Shown here: in pieces, positions 8,689 through 19,320 of the stretch
Numbering within the stretch: the stretch's first letter is position 1
Layout of the letters: each line of letters starts with the position of its first letter
Assembly: GCF_004912135.1 (NCBI RefSeq)
Contig: NZ_STGU01000003.1
Span: forward strand, 62,001 to 126,000
Reading direction: 5' to 3'
DNA from: Rhizobium rosettiformans W3
Lineage (GTDB): Bacteria; Pseudomonadota; Alphaproteobacteria; Rhizobiales; Rhizobiaceae
DNA length: 64,000 bases
Notes under the pieces: model-generated
The model's input: only the letters and a program-made list of their open reading frames with translations
Database searches by the model: none
What the model was told of the DNA's origin: nothing
Translations under genes and position numbers: made by a program

Positions 8689-11299
8689 TGTTCACGATCC
8701 TTAGCGGGACAACGATGATCTTCTTCGGCGCCTGGCCGTTGAGCGCGGCCTTGACGGCGTCGAGAGCCAGCACGGCTTCCTGGACGGCATTCTGGTCTGC
8801 GTCGCGCGCGATTGTCAATTCGGCGCGCTTCTTGCCGTTGATCTGCACAGGCAGCGTGATTTCATTCTCGGCGACCAGAGCTTCGTCGAATTGCGGCCAG
8901 ACCGATTTCGCGATCAAACCCTCATTGCCGAGGATCGACCAGCACTCTTCGGCCAGATGCGGTGTCATCGGTGCAATCAGTTGCACAAGGATCTCGGCCG
9001 CATTGCGGACCGCGGCGACATAAGCCTGGTCACCCTGCCCTGCCGCGACATTGGTGAGCGGCGCGGCCAGCGCATTGACCAGTTCGTAGATGCGGGCGAT
9101 CGCCTTGTTGAAGGCAAGCTTGTCGAGATCGCCCTGAACAGCCTTCAGCGTCTTGTGGGCGATTTGTGACACGGCCAATGCGTCACCGTCCTTAGCCGGA
9201 TTCGGCTGTACGGACCTCAGACGATCGGCGGCCTCGGAAACCAGACGCCAGACGCGCTGGACGAAGCGATGGGCGCCTTCGACGCCTGCTTCCGACCAGA
9301 TGACGTCGCGGTCCGGCGGCGAATCCGAGAGAACGAAGAAGCGTGCGGTATCGGCGCCGTAGGAACCAATGATGTCATCGGGATCCACGACGTTCTTCTT
9401 CGACTTCGACATTTTCTCAATCGAGCCGATCTTGGCTTCGTGACCATTGCTCAGCAGGAATGCCCGGCGCGTGCCATCGGCCTCTTCGATGCGAAGATCA
9501 ACCGGGGCCACCCATTCGCGCTCCAGTCCCTCGCCGATGCTGTAGGTCTCGTGCACCACCATGCCCTGGGTAAAGAGACCCTTGAAGGGTTCCTTCAGGC
9601 CGACATGTCCGGTCTCGCGCATCGCGCGGGTGAAGAAACGCGAATAGAGCAGGTGCAGGATCGCGTGCTCGATACCGCCGATATACTGATCGACCGGCAG
9701 CCAGCGGTTGGCGACGGCCGGATCTGTCGGATTGTCTTCCCACGGTGCCGTAAAGCGGGTGAAATACCAGCTCGAATCGACAAAGGTGTCCATCGTGTCC
9801 GTCTCGCGACGGGCATCCTTGCCGCAGCAGGGGCAGGCGACATGGCGCCAGGTCGGATGACGGTCGAGCGGGTTGCCCGGCTTGTCGAAGCTGACATCGT
9901 CCGGCAGCTTCACCGGCAGGTCCTTCTTCGGGACGGGGACCACACCACAGTCATCGCAATGGATGACCGGGATCGGGCAGCCCCAGTAGCGCTGACGGGA
10001 AATGCCCCAGTCGCGCAGGCGGAAATTGACCTTGCGTTCGCCCTGCGGTGCGCCGTTCAGCTGCTGAGAGGACAGACGGTTCGCCACTTCCTCGAAAGCT
10101 TCCGTCGTCGAAAGCCCGTCGAGGAAGCGGGAATTGATCATCACGCCGTCATCGGTATAGGCGGTGTCACCGACGACGAAACTTGCGGCGTCGCCGTCTT
10201 TGGGCATGACGACCGGCACGACCGGCAGGTCGTATTTGCGGGCAAAATCCAGGTCGCGCTGGTCGCCGGAGGGGCAGCCGAAGATCGCGCCCGTGCCGTA
10301 TTCCATCAGCACGAAGTTTGCGACATAGACCGGCAGCTCCCAGCTCGGGTCGAGCGGATGCTTCACGCGGATTCCGGTATCGATGCCCTTCTTCTCGGCT
10401 GTTTCCAGCGCTGCCAGAGACGTGCCGGCATGCCGGCATTCCTGGCAGAAGGCGTCCACGGCTGCGTCACGCGCGGCGGCTTCCTTTGCCAAGGGGTGAT
10501 CAGCGGCGATCGCGAGGAAGGAGGCGCCGAACAGGGTGTCGGGCCGTGTCGTATAGACGGTCAGCTCGCCGGCTTCGCTGCCGGACGCAACCTCCCAACG
10601 GATCGCCATGCCTTCCGAGCGGCCGATCCAGTTCTTCTGCATCAGCCGGACCTTTTCGGGCCACTGGTCGAGTTCGTCCAAGGCGTCGAGCAGGTCCTGG
10701 CTGAAATCTGTGATCTTGAAGAACCACTGGGTCAGTTCGCGCTGCTCGACCAGGGCACCGGAGCGCCAGCCACGGCCGTCGATGACCTGCTCGTTGGCGA
10801 GCACGGTCATGTCTTCCGGGTCCCAGTTCACCTTCGAATTCTTGCGGTAGACCAGACCCTTTTCCAGGAAGTCCAGGAACAGGTGCTGCTGGCGATGGTA
10901 GTAGTCGACGTCGCAGGTCGCGAATTCGCGCGACCAGTCCAGGGACAGACCCATGGACTTCAGCTGGCCGCGCATGGTGGCGATGTTCTCGTAGGTCCAG
11001 GCCTTGGGGTGGACCTTGTTCTTCATCGCGGCATTTTCCGCCGGCATGCCGAATGCGTCCCAGCCCATGGGATGCAAGACATTATAGCCGCGGGCGCGTT
11101 TGTAGCGGGCAACGACATCGCCCATCGCGTAGTTGCGGACATGGCCCATGTGGATGCGTCCCGAGGGATAGGGGAACATCTCGAGCACGTAGTATTTCTC
11201 GCGCGGGTCAGCATTGTCGGTCTCGAAGACCTTGTCTTCGGCCCATTTCGCCTGCCAACGGGGCTCGGCGTCGCGCGGATTGTAACGTTCGGTAGCCAT
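8678..11299 (-). CDS. leuS: Leucyl-tRNA synthetase
   Basis: Class I aminoacyl-tRNA synthetase charging tRNA-Leu. The 873-residue product starts at [10 protein letters not shown]; an in-frame upstream extension of 21 codons has no family support and was left out. The HIGH motif reads HMGH at residues 50-53 (within [14 protein letters not shown]), the editing CP1 domain occupies roughly 220-420, and the KMSKS loop (EKMSKSKKN) lies near 627. A zinc-type cysteine cluster (CDDCG, CPCCG) is present near 450-500. lptE and holA follow in the same direction. Confidence 0.97.
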   Translation of the reverse strand: MATERYNPRDAEPRWQAKWAEDKVFETDNADPREKYYVLEMFPYPSGRIHMGHVRNYAMGDVVARYKRARGYNVLHPMGWDAFGMPAENAAMKNKVHPKAWTYENIATMRGQLKSMGLSLDWSREFATCDVDYYHRQQHLFLDFLEKGLVYRKNSKVNWDPEDMTVLANEQVIDGRGWRSGALVEQRELTQWFFKITDFSQDLLDALDELDQWPEKVRLMQKNWIGRSEGMAIRWEVASGSEAGELTVYTTRPDTLFGASFLAIAADHPLAKEAAARDAAVDAFCQECRHAGTSLAALETAEKKGIDTGIRVKHPLDPSWELPVYVANFVLMEYGTGAIFGCPSGDQRDLDFARKYDLPVVPVVMPKDGDAASFVVGDTAYTDDGVMINSRFLDGLSTTEAFEEVANRLSSQQLNGAPQGERKVNFRLRDWGISRQRYWGCPIPVIHCDDCGVVPVPKKDLPVKLPDDVSFDKPGNPLDRHPTWRHVACPCCGKDARRETDTMDTFVDSSWYFTRFTAPWEDNPTDPAVANRWLPVDQYIGGIEHAILHLLYSRFFTRAMRETGHVGLKEPFKGLFTQGMVVHETYSIGEGLEREWVAPVDLRIEEADGTRRAFLLSNGHEAKIGSIEKMSKSKKNVVDPDDIIGSYGADTARFFVLSDSPPDRDVIWSEAGVEGAHRFVQRVWRLVSEAADRLRSVQPNPAKDGDALAVSQIAHKTLKAVQGDLDKLAFNKAIARIYELVNALAAPLTNVAAGQGDQAYVAAVRNAAEILVQLIAPMTPHLAEECWSILGNEGLIAKSVWPQFDEALVAENEITLPVQINGKKRAELTIARDADQNAVQEAVLALDAVKAALNGQAPKKIIVVPLRIVNIVL

Positions 11300-11449
11300 G
11301 GATCGCATTTCCGGGAATAGCATCAAAGGAAGAGGGCCGACCTTCATCATGAAACCGGCCAAGCGTCAAGTTTTTGAGGGATTCGCCGGGGCTTTCCGGG
11401 CCGCGTTTGCCGCCTGAGCTTGCCATCGCCCGAGGCTGGCTTTAACCCC

Positions 11450-11478
11450 TTGCCGAAAGTCGTGAATACGCCAGATAT
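11450..11478 (+). promoter_or_regulatory. Possible sigma-70 type promoter for the YggS gene
   Basis: TTGCCG at 11450-11455, a 17-base spacer and AGATAT at 11473-11478 fit a weak housekeeping promoter. Transcription would begin about 20 bp before the ATG at 11505. The rest of the divergent leuS/yggS gap (11300-11449) shows no gene. This is a motif match by eye only. Confidence 0.35.
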
Positions 11479-11504
11479 CGAGTAGAATGAAACGAGGGTT
11501 GGAC

Positions 11505-12164
11505 ATGTCGGTTGAAGAACGCCTCCAGGACGTCCGGGACAAGATCGCGAAGGCAACGCATGAAGCCGGTCGTGAGCCGGATTCCGTTTCGCTCGTGGCC
11601 GTGTCCAAAACCTTCGATGCCGAGCACATCCGGCCGACGATCGTTGCGGGGCAGCGGGTCTTTGGAGAAAACCGCGTGCAGGAGGCCCAGGGCAAGTGGC
11701 CGGAGCTGAAGGCCGAGACACCTGATCTCGAACTGCATCTGATCGGGCCGCTCCAGTCGAACAAGGCAGCCGACGCGGTGGCACTCTTCGATGTGATCGA
11801 AACCGTGGACCGCGAGAAGATCGCGCGGGCGCTGGCCGAGCAAGTCAAGCGCCAGGAGCGTTCGATCCGGTTCTACATTCAGGTCAATACCGGTCTCGAG
11901 CCGCAGAAAGCCGGGATTGCGCCCGACGACGTCGCGTCCTTTGTCTCGCTCTGCCGGGATGAACTTGCAATGCAGGTCGAAGGCCTGATGTGCATTCCGC
12001 CGGTCGATGAAAATCCAGGACCGCATTTTGCCCTGCTGGCGAAACTTGCCGAGGAAAACGGGCTTTCGAAGCTCTCCATGGGCATGTCGGGTGATTTCCA
12101 GACTGCCATCGGCTTCGGGGCAACAAGCGTGCGCGTCGGCTCGGCGATTTTTGGCACACGTTAA
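11505..12164 (+). CDS. yggS: YggS-family pyridoxal phosphate homeostasis protein
   Basis: Single-domain PLP-binding protein of the YggS/PROSC/PLPBP family, which buffers PLP and affects amino-acid and keto-acid balance; no catalytic reaction is established. The 219-residue product has the PLP lysine in VAVSKTF at position 35, then FGENRVQEAQ and the glycine-rich phosphate-binding end SMGMSGDFQTAI. I chose ATG 11505 because GAGGG at 11494-11498 is well spaced; an upstream ATG at 11487 is in frame but less likely. It stands alone between leuS (divergent) and prpE. Confidence 0.93.
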   Translation: MSVEERLQDVRDKIAKATHEAGREPDSVSLVAVSKTFDAEHIRPTIVAGQRVFGENRVQEAQGKWPELKAETPDLELHLIGPLQSNKAADAVALFDVIETVDREKIARALAEQVKRQERSIRFYIQVNTGLEPQKAGIAPDDVASFVSLCRDELAMQVEGLMCIPPVDENPGPHFALLAKLAEENGLSKLSMGMSGDFQTAIGFGATSVRVGSAIFGTR

Positions 12165-12275
12165 ATTGCCTTAGACCTTCGGCATAGCGCTTTGGTCTCT
12201 CTTTCCTCCTTCCTTCGCCGATCCTAAAATGACGGTAAAGGCGAAAGCCTCAAGCGTTGTCATGGGAGGATCGGC

Positions 12276-14213
12276 ATGCGCGAGAGCTATCAGGACGTCT
12301 ATGATTCCTGGAAGGCAAACCCCGAAGGTTTCTGGGGCGCTGCGGCAAAAGACATTCACTGGTTCAAGGCGCCTGAAAGTGTCTTCGATCCCGCTCAAGG
12401 GACCTATGGGCGGTGGTTTGCCGGGGGTGAGACCAATACCTGCTATAACTGTATCGACCGGCATATCGAGGCCGGCCGGGGTGCCGAGACGGCTGTCATC
12501 TACGACAGCCCCATGACCGGGCAGACGGCGCGCTACAGCTATGATCAGGTTCTGACGGAAGTCTCCGCAATGGCTGCGGTCCTGCGCAATCATGGCGTCG
12601 GCAAGGGCGATCGTGTGATCATCTACATGCCGATGATCCCAGAGGCCGTGTTTTCCATGCTCGCCTGCGCTCGCATCGGCGCCGTGCATTCGGTCGTCTT
12701 CGGCGGCTTCGCCGCGCATGAGCTTGCGACGCGCATCGACGATTCCGGTGCCAAGGTTGTGATCGGGGCGAGCTGCGGCCTCGAACCGGGCCGCATCGTG
12801 CCTTACAAGCCGCTGCTCGACCAGGCGATCGACATGGCCAAGGTCAAGCCGGATTACTGCCTGATCCTGCAGCGCGAACAATACCACGCGCCGCTCCGCT
12901 ACGAACACGGCGACGTCGATCTGGCGCAAGCCGTCGAGCAAGAAAAGATCAACGGCTCTTCGATCGATTGCGTGGCGGTTGCCGCAACCGATCCGCTCTA
13001 CATTCTCTACACATCCGGCACGACCGGTCAGCCGAAGGGTGTGGTGCGCGATAATGGCGGCCACATGGTCGCCCTCAACTGGACCATGAAGAACATCTAT
13101 GGCGTGAAGCCGGGCGAGGTCTTCTGGGCCGCCTCCGATATCGGCTGGGTGGTCGGCCATTCCTATATCGTCTACGGGCCGCTTCTGGCCGGCAATGCGA
13201 CCGTTGTTTTCGAAGGCAAGCCTGTGGGCACGCCCGACGCAGGCACGTTCTGGCGCGTGGTCAATGATCACGACGTGAAAGTGCTGTTCACGGCTCCGAC
13301 GGCCTTCCGCGCGATCCGCCGTGACGATCCCGAGGGTGAACATGTCGCCCGCTACGATCTCTCGGGCCTCCGTGCCCTTTTCCTGGCCGGAGAGCGTGCC
13401 GATCCGGAGACCTTAAAATGGGCTGAGCGGATCCTGAAGATCCCTGTCATCGATCACTGGTGGCAGACGGAAACCGGCTGGGCGATCGCCGCCAATCCGG
13501 CGGGCCTAGGATTGCTTCCGGTGAAGCACGGATCGCCGACCAAGCCGATGCCTGGTTACGGGCTCGAGGTCCTGGACGATGCCGGCCATCCGGTCGCTCC
13601 CGGCACGCTTGGCAACATCGTGGCGAAGCTACCCCTGCCCCCGGGCTGCCTCGTTTCCTTCTGGAATGCCGATGAGCGCTTTCGAGCTTCATGCCTCGAG
13701 GAGTTCCCCGGCTACTACAAGACGGCCGATGCCGGCGTCATCGACGAAGACGGTTATGTCTTCGTCATGGCCCGCACCGATGACATCATCAATTGCGCTG
13801 GTCATCGTCTCTCTACCGGGGCGATGGAAGAAGTCTGCGCCATGCATCCCGATGTCGCGGAATGTGCGGTCATCGGCATTGCCGATGAGCTGAAAGGGCA
13901 GATCCCCTGCGGCCTTCTCGTGCTGAAGAAGAATGTGCATCGGGATCATAAGCTGATTTCCAAGGAAGTCGTTCAGCTGGTGCGCGACGAGATCGGTCCG
14001 GTGGCCGCCTTCAAGATGGTGCTGATGGTGGACCGCTTGCCGAAGACCCGCTCGGGCAAAATCTTGCGTGGGACGATGCAGAAGATTGCCGATGGTCTGC
14101 CCTGGAAGATGCCGGCGACGATCGACGATCCGGCGATCCTCGACGAGATTACCGCCGTACTTCAGGCGCATGGGCAGGTGCCGGTCGCAACGAAGGCCGC
14201 CGCCAGCGCTTGA
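12276..14213 (+). CDS. prpE: Propionyl-CoA synthetase (AMP-forming)
   Basis: Activates propionate, and probably other short acids, to acyl-CoA through an acyl-adenylate. The 645-residue product has the acetyl-CoA-synthetase-like N-terminus, the AMP-binding loop YTSGTTGQPKGVVRDNGG at about 245-262 (the RDNGG ending is typical of PrpE rather than Acs), WWQTETGW near 395, and the C-terminal SGKILRG lysine near 593 that is often acetylated for control. GGAGGA at 12265-12270 sets the start at ATG 12276. No other propionate genes (prpBCD) are nearby. It resembles the acs gene 1 kb downstream but is clearly a different subfamily. Confidence 0.9.
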   Translation: MRESYQDVYDSWKANPEGFWGAAAKDIHWFKAPESVFDPAQGTYGRWFAGGETNTCYNCIDRHIEAGRGAETAVIYDSPMTGQTARYSYDQVLTEVSAMAAVLRNHGVGKGDRVIIYMPMIPEAVFSMLACARIGAVHSVVFGGFAAHELATRIDDSGAKVVIGASCGLEPGRIVPYKPLLDQAIDMAKVKPDYCLILQREQYHAPLRYEHGDVDLAQAVEQEKINGSSIDCVAVAATDPLYILYTSGTTGQPKGVVRDNGGHMVALNWTMKNIYGVKPGEVFWAASDIGWVVGHSYIVYGPLLAGNATVVFEGKPVGTPDAGTFWRVVNDHDVKVLFTAPTAFRAIRRDDPEGEHVARYDLSGLRALFLAGERADPETLKWAERILKIPVIDHWWQTETGWAIAANPAGLGLLPVKHGSPTKPMPGYGLEVLDDAGHPVAPGTLGNIVAKLPLPPGCLVSFWNADERFRASCLEEFPGYYKTADAGVIDEDGYVFVMARTDDIINCAGHRLSTGAMEEVCAMHPDVAECAVIGIADELKGQIPCGLLVLKKNVHRDHKLISKEVVQLVRDEIGPVAAFKMVLMVDRLPKTRSGKILRGTMQKIADGLPWKMPATIDDPAILDEITAVLQAHGQVPVATKAAASA

Positions 14214-14230
14214 ACCTGAAGTCCAGGCAA

Positions 14231-14264
14231 TAAAAAACCCCGGCTGCCATGGGCTGCCGGGGTT
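14231..14264 (-). terminator. Rho-independent terminator of the trcR-type gene
   Basis: Arms AACCCCGGC (14236-14244) and GCCGGGGTT (14256-14264) pair perfectly. Read on the minus strand, the stem is followed by a T-run (complement of 14231-14237), which makes it an intrinsic terminator for the minus-strand gene ending at 14284. It may also slow plus-strand transcription leaving prpE, though no T-run follows on that side. Confidence 0.85.
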
Positions 14265-14283
14265 CGGTCGGTTGGATACGCGA

Positions 14284-14985
14284 TCAGTACTGATCGTCTT
14301 CGTCGTCGGTCGGGCGATCCGACTTGAGCGACTGCAGCTTCGCGAAGACGGCGTTGGCGTCGATTTCCTTCTCTTCCTCGCGATCGTAGCCGAAGCCGAG
14401 GTTTTCGGTGTCGCTGGCCGACTGAAGCGTTGCGCCGAGTTCGGCAGCGGTCGGCAGCGGACGGCCCTTCGATGCCTTTTCGACTTCGAGATCGAGATCG
14501 ATCTGGCTGCAGAGGCCGAGCGTGACCGGGTCCATCGGCGTCAGGTTGGCTGAGTTCCAGTGGGTGCGATCGCGGATCTGCTCGATCGTCGACTTGGTGG
14601 TGCCGACGAGGCGCGAGATCTGCGCATCCTTCAGTTCGGGATGGTTGCGGACCAGCCAGAGAATGGCGTTGGGACGGTCCTGGCGCTTGGACACCGGGGT
14701 GTAACGCGGGCCGCGGCGCTTGGAATCCGGAACGCGCACCTTCGGCTCGGAGATCTTCAGCTTGTAGTTCACGTCCTTCTCGGCACGGGCGATTTCGTCG
14801 CGCGAGAGCTGGCCGGTCGCGATGGGGTCGAGACCCTTGATTCCCTGTGCTGCTTCGCCGTCTGCGATCGCCTTGACTTCGAGCGGATGCAGTTTGCAGA
14901 ACTGCGCGATCTGGTCGAATGACAGCGCGGTATTGTCGACGAGCCATACGGCGGTCGCCTTCGGCATGAGCAGTGTCTGGGCCAT
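14284..14985 (-). CDS. trcR: DUF1013 family cell-cycle transcriptional regulator (TrcR-like)
   Basis: The 233-residue product belongs to the DUF1013 family, found almost only in alphaproteobacteria; the Caulobacter member TrcR is described as a cell-cycle transcription factor. The N-terminus (MPKATAVWLVDNTALSF) and the middle segment (LVRNHPELKDAQISRLVGTT) look like two helix-turn-helix modules, with a basic stretch DSKRRGPRYTP between them. The C-terminus is acidic (EEEKEID..., DDEDDQY). It is transcribed away from acs and has its own terminator. The function is by family membership; a DNA target is not visible. Confidence 0.85.
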   Translation of the reverse strand: MAQTLLMPKATAVWLVDNTALSFDQIAQFCKLHPLEVKAIADGEAAQGIKGLDPIATGQLSRDEIARAEKDVNYKLKISEPKVRVPDSKRRGPRYTPVSKRQDRPNAILWLVRNHPELKDAQISRLVGTTKSTIEQIRDRTHWNSANLTPMDPVTLGLCSQIDLDLEVEKASKGRPLPTAAELGATLQSASDTENLGFGYDREEEKEIDANAVFAKLQSLKSDRPTDDEDDQY

Positions 14986-15218
14986 GGATACAATCCTTCT
15001 GAGGGTCCGCGCCGGTTGTCGCGGGCCGTGGGTTTAAACCACTATTTCCGGGAATTCGGCGTCCTTATAGCGATTATGTAACGAAATTGCAATTCGCGAA
15101 GTCACGAATGACCTTTGTCTAATTGCTGGCCATGTTGCACCTGCTATGTATGTCGGCGATAGGCCGGGGAGGACGGTCCTGGTCGCCAGTAGTGGCCCGT
15201 CAACATGAGGAGGAGTTC
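14986..15218. promoter_or_regulatory. Divergent promoter region between trcR-type gene and acs
   Basis: This 233-bp gap is more AT-rich around 15040-15125 and must hold the promoters for both divergent genes. The acs side ends with GAGGAGGAG at 15207-15214, a strong ribosome binding site. I found no clear operator palindrome and no convincing single promoter pair. Confidence 0.45.
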
Positions 15219-17171
<1,953 letters not shown>

Positions 17172-17183
17172 TACAAACAGAGC

Positions 17184-17215
17184 GCCGGGAGCTTCCTAAA
17201 GCTCCCGGCTTCCTC
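17184..17215 (+). terminator. Terminator of acs
   Basis: GCCGGGAGCTT (17184-17194) and AAGCTCCCGGC (17199-17209) form a perfect 11-bp stem with a CCTA loop, followed by TTCCTC. It lies between the acs stop and the end of the convergent Excalibur gene. The T-tract is short, so efficiency is uncertain. Confidence 0.8.
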
Positions 17216-17492
17216 AACATCCGATCACGCGTCGGATTTCGTTGACCTGATCTACTGTCGAGCAGACGTTCTCACACGGTATGCCGTCGTTATCTCCATC
17301 GGCGCGACGGTATCCACTGCACCACAGGATAACAGCTTCTTCACAACTCGACACTTGCTTGCAGGATCGCGCTGCCACTTCGAATGCAGTCGTCTGTGCA
17401 TGCGCGAGGGGTTCTGCCTGTGCGAAAAGAAGCAGAATAAGCGAACATGACCAGCGGGATATAGACATCTGACGAATCAACATGCGTAGCAT
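17214..17492 (-). CDS. Small exported Excalibur-domain protein
   Basis: A product of about 92 residues with an N-terminal hydrophobic signal (SLILLLFAQAEPLAHA, probable cleavage at AHA-Q) and a cysteine-rich domain: SCKQVSSCEEAVILWC, then DGDNDGIPCENVC. The D-x-D-x-D-G-x-x-C-E loop is the mark of the Excalibur calcium-binding motif, found in surface and secreted proteins and often attached to nucleases. Here it follows an exported thermonuclease-like gene by about 35 bp, suggesting a split pair. ATG 17492 is used; TTG 17495 and ATG 17468 are alternatives. Calcium binding is inferred from the motif. GC content looks lower than in neighbours. Confidence 0.72.
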   Translation of the reverse strand: MLRMLIRQMSISRWSCSLILLLFAQAEPLAHAQTTAFEVAARSCKQVSSCEEAVILWCSGYRRADGDNDGIPCENVCSTVDQVNEIRRVIGC

Positions 17493-17527
17493 CAAGCCGC
17501 ATCTGCCTGCAGCTGTCTACAAACGCC

Positions 17528-17977
17528 CTACAATCTGCCAGGGCAAGCTCGTCTGATCTTCTGCTTTCCCGCGTATCGCTCAGCCAAGCCCACCTCCAAG
17601 AGGCGATCCGCCGGTCGCGTACCGTCTGGCAGGGTAAGATCGGCAACCACACGACCGAAATACTTGTCGCCGGAGATTGCGGTCAGCTGCACCAGTCGCT
17701 CGTTCCCGATCAGGCTTGCCAGCTCGCTCTTTGCAACTTGAGCCGCCTTCCGGAACGCCGGGCATTTGGATCGAAGCTCAGGCGCATCGATGCCGCGCAG
17801 GCGCACATAGGTGTTCATCTTGTGGTCGGGCCAGGGCATGGCTTCGACAAGGATGGTGTCCCCGTCAATGACTCTGACCACCTCTGCGGCAACAGGGCCG
17901 TCGATCATCCGGCTGCCGGCACCCGTCGGGACGGCCGAGAGGAATATCATCACAGTGGCGACAGGGGTTCGGAACAT
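17528..17977 (-). CDS. Exported thermonuclease-like protein (SNase family)
   Basis: A 149-residue staphylococcal-nuclease-like protein with a short hydrophobic N-terminus likely acting as a signal. The OB-fold core shows VVRVIDGDTI (DGDT at 38-41), RLRGIDAPELR (59-69; arginine, aspartate and glutamate of the active site) and DKYFGRVVADL (arginine 109), the three blocks needed for calcium-dependent phosphodiester cleavage. The ending ADRLLEVGLAERY is typical; the final CPGRL is less so. It is followed by the Excalibur gene on the same strand. The substrate may be extracellular DNA or RNA; the true role in rhizobia is not established. Confidence 0.85.
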   Translation of the reverse strand: MFRTPVATVMIFLSAVPTGAGSRMIDGPVAAEVVRVIDGDTILVEAMPWPDHKMNTYVRLRGIDAPELRSKCPAFRKAAQVAKSELASLIGNERLVQLTAISGDKYFGRVVADLTLPDGTRPADRLLEVGLAERYAGKQKIRRACPGRL

Positions 17978-18026
17978 GATAGGAACATATTCCGATATAA
18001 GCGGCCAATCAATGGGGAATCATTCC

Positions 18027-18236
18027 TCAGAAATCGATTGCCCGTCCCTTGATCTCCCAATCGCCAAACCGTGCCGGATCCGCTCCACCGCGTCCGCCGA
18101 TCTCCGGCGGCATGTCAGGGGCTGCTTCCTTGCGGCGGCGCTCCTCGGCTTCGGCGAGTGCCCGTTTCGCAGCCGGGCTCAGTTCACGTGGCTGTTCTTC
18201 CACGCCGGTTTCGGCTTCACGATCTTCTGACATCAC
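18027..18236 (-). CDS. DUF1674 protein, succinate dehydrogenase assembly factor 4-like
   Basis: A 69-residue protein whose last third ([19 protein letters not shown], then KGRAIDF) is the DUF1674/SDHAF4 signature. In mitochondria and alphaproteobacteria this family binds free flavinated SdhA and protects it until the complex is assembled. The N-terminal half is charged and rich in Glu, Arg and Ala, probably disordered. A second ATG at 18233 is equally possible as a start. It is divergent from htpX, and no sdh genes are present in the window. Confidence 0.8.
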   Translation of the reverse strand: MMSEDREAETGVEEQPRELSPAAKRALAEAEERRRKEAAPDMPPEIGGRGGADPARFGDWEIKGRAIDF

Positions 18237-18273
18237 ATCGTCCTTTGCTGAGACGGCATTTCATGCGCAAACA

Positions 18274-18301
18274 TTGAAATTGGGGTGCGCGCTTTTTAAA
18301 T
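18274..18301 (+). promoter_or_regulatory. Possible promoter of htpX
   Basis: TTGAAA (18274-18279), 16 bases and TTAAAT (18296-18301) form a plausible promoter 57 bp before the htpX start. HtpX is often heat- or envelope-stress-induced; the -35 element resembles both sigma-70 and heat-shock types, so the sigma factor cannot be assigned. Confidence 0.35.
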
Positions 18302-18357
18302 CAACAGTCGAAAACGGCAAGGAATTTGCCGAACGGATGCTTCCGGAGGAGCTCGAC

Positions 18358-19320
18358 ATGAATACCATGCGGACTGCCATGCTGCTCGCCTTCATGACCG
18401 CCCTGTTCATGGGCGTCGGCTTCCTCATCGGCGGCCGCGGCGGGATGATGATTGCCTTCGTCATTGCCGCCGGCATGAACTTCTTTTCCTACTGGAACTC
18501 GGACAAGATGGTGCTCCGGGCCTATCGCGCCCAGGAGGTCGACGAGCGGACAGCTCCCGAATTCTACATTATGGTGCGCGATCTCGCGCGCAATGCAAAC
18601 CTGCCGATGCCGAAGGTCTATGTCTTCGACAGCCCGCAGCCGAATGCCTTTGCGACCGGTCGCAATCCTCAGAATGCCGCCGTTGCCGCGTCGACCGGGC
18701 TGTTGCAGCGGCTCACGCCTGAAGAGGTTGCGGGTGTCATGGCGCATGAACTCGCGCATATCGAAAATCGCGACACGCTGACGATGACGATTACGGCGAC
18801 GCTCGCCGGTGCGATCTCGATGCTGTCGAATTTTGCCTTTCTCTTCTCCAGTGGCCGGGACGACCGCAACAATCCCTTCGGGTTCATCGGCGTTCTCGTG
18901 GCGATGATCGTTGCGCCCCTTGCCGCCATGCTGGTTCAGATGGCTATCAGCCGCACACGGGAATATGCAGCCGACCGCCGTGGTGCAGAGATCTGCGGTC
19001 AGCCCCGCTGGCTCGCCTCCGCGCTCCAGAAGATCGCCGGCGATGCGGCGCATATCGATAATGTCGATGCCGAGCGCAATCCCGCGACAGCGCATATGTT
19101 CATTATCAATCCTCTCAATGGCCAGCGGATGGACAACCTCTTCTCCACCCATCCGAACACGAAGAACCGGATCGAGGCGCTGCTGGCGATGACGGATATC
19201 CGCTCTGGGGGATCGACGCCGCCGGAGCCCGCTGTTAAGGCAACGCGCACGGCGCGTTCCGTTCCGACCACCGGTTGGGGGCGCGGCAAAGCCGAACCAC
19301 CCAAAGGACCATGGTCTTGA
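18358..19320 (+). CDS. htpX: Membrane zinc metalloprotease HtpX
   Basis: M48B inner-membrane protease for quality control of damaged membrane proteins. The 320-residue product starts at ATG 18358 after GGAGGAG (18345-18351); earlier in-frame starts run through the DUF1674 gene and were rejected. Two N-terminal membrane helices (residues 4-24 and 28-40) are followed by the zinc site [10 protein letters not shown] at 129-138 (HExxH), two more membrane spans near 150-195, and the distal glutamate within [14 protein letters not shown]. The tail after residue 280 is basic and proline-rich. rsmB begins 10 bp before the htpX stop, so the two are translationally linked. Confidence 0.95.
   Translation: MNTMRTAMLLAFMTALFMGVGFLIGGRGGMMIAFVIAAGMNFFSYWNSDKMVLRAYRAQEVDERTAPEFYIMVRDLARNANLPMPKVYVFDSPQPNAFATGRNPQNAAVAASTGLLQRLTPEEVAGVMAHELAHIENRDTLTMTITATLAGAISMLSNFAFLFSSGRDDRNNPFGFIGVLVAMIVAPLAAMLVQMAISRTREYAADRRGAEICGQPRWLASALQKIAGDAAHIDNVDAERNPATAHMFIINPLNGQRMDNLFSTHPNTKNRIEALLAMTDIRSGGSTPPEPAVKATRTARSVPTTGWGRGKAEPPKGPWS

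Noticed and set aside
9269-11320. 683-codon open frame opposite leuS
   Set aside because: Same kind of antisense shadow; no ribosome binding site, no motif, and leuS is complete on the other strand.
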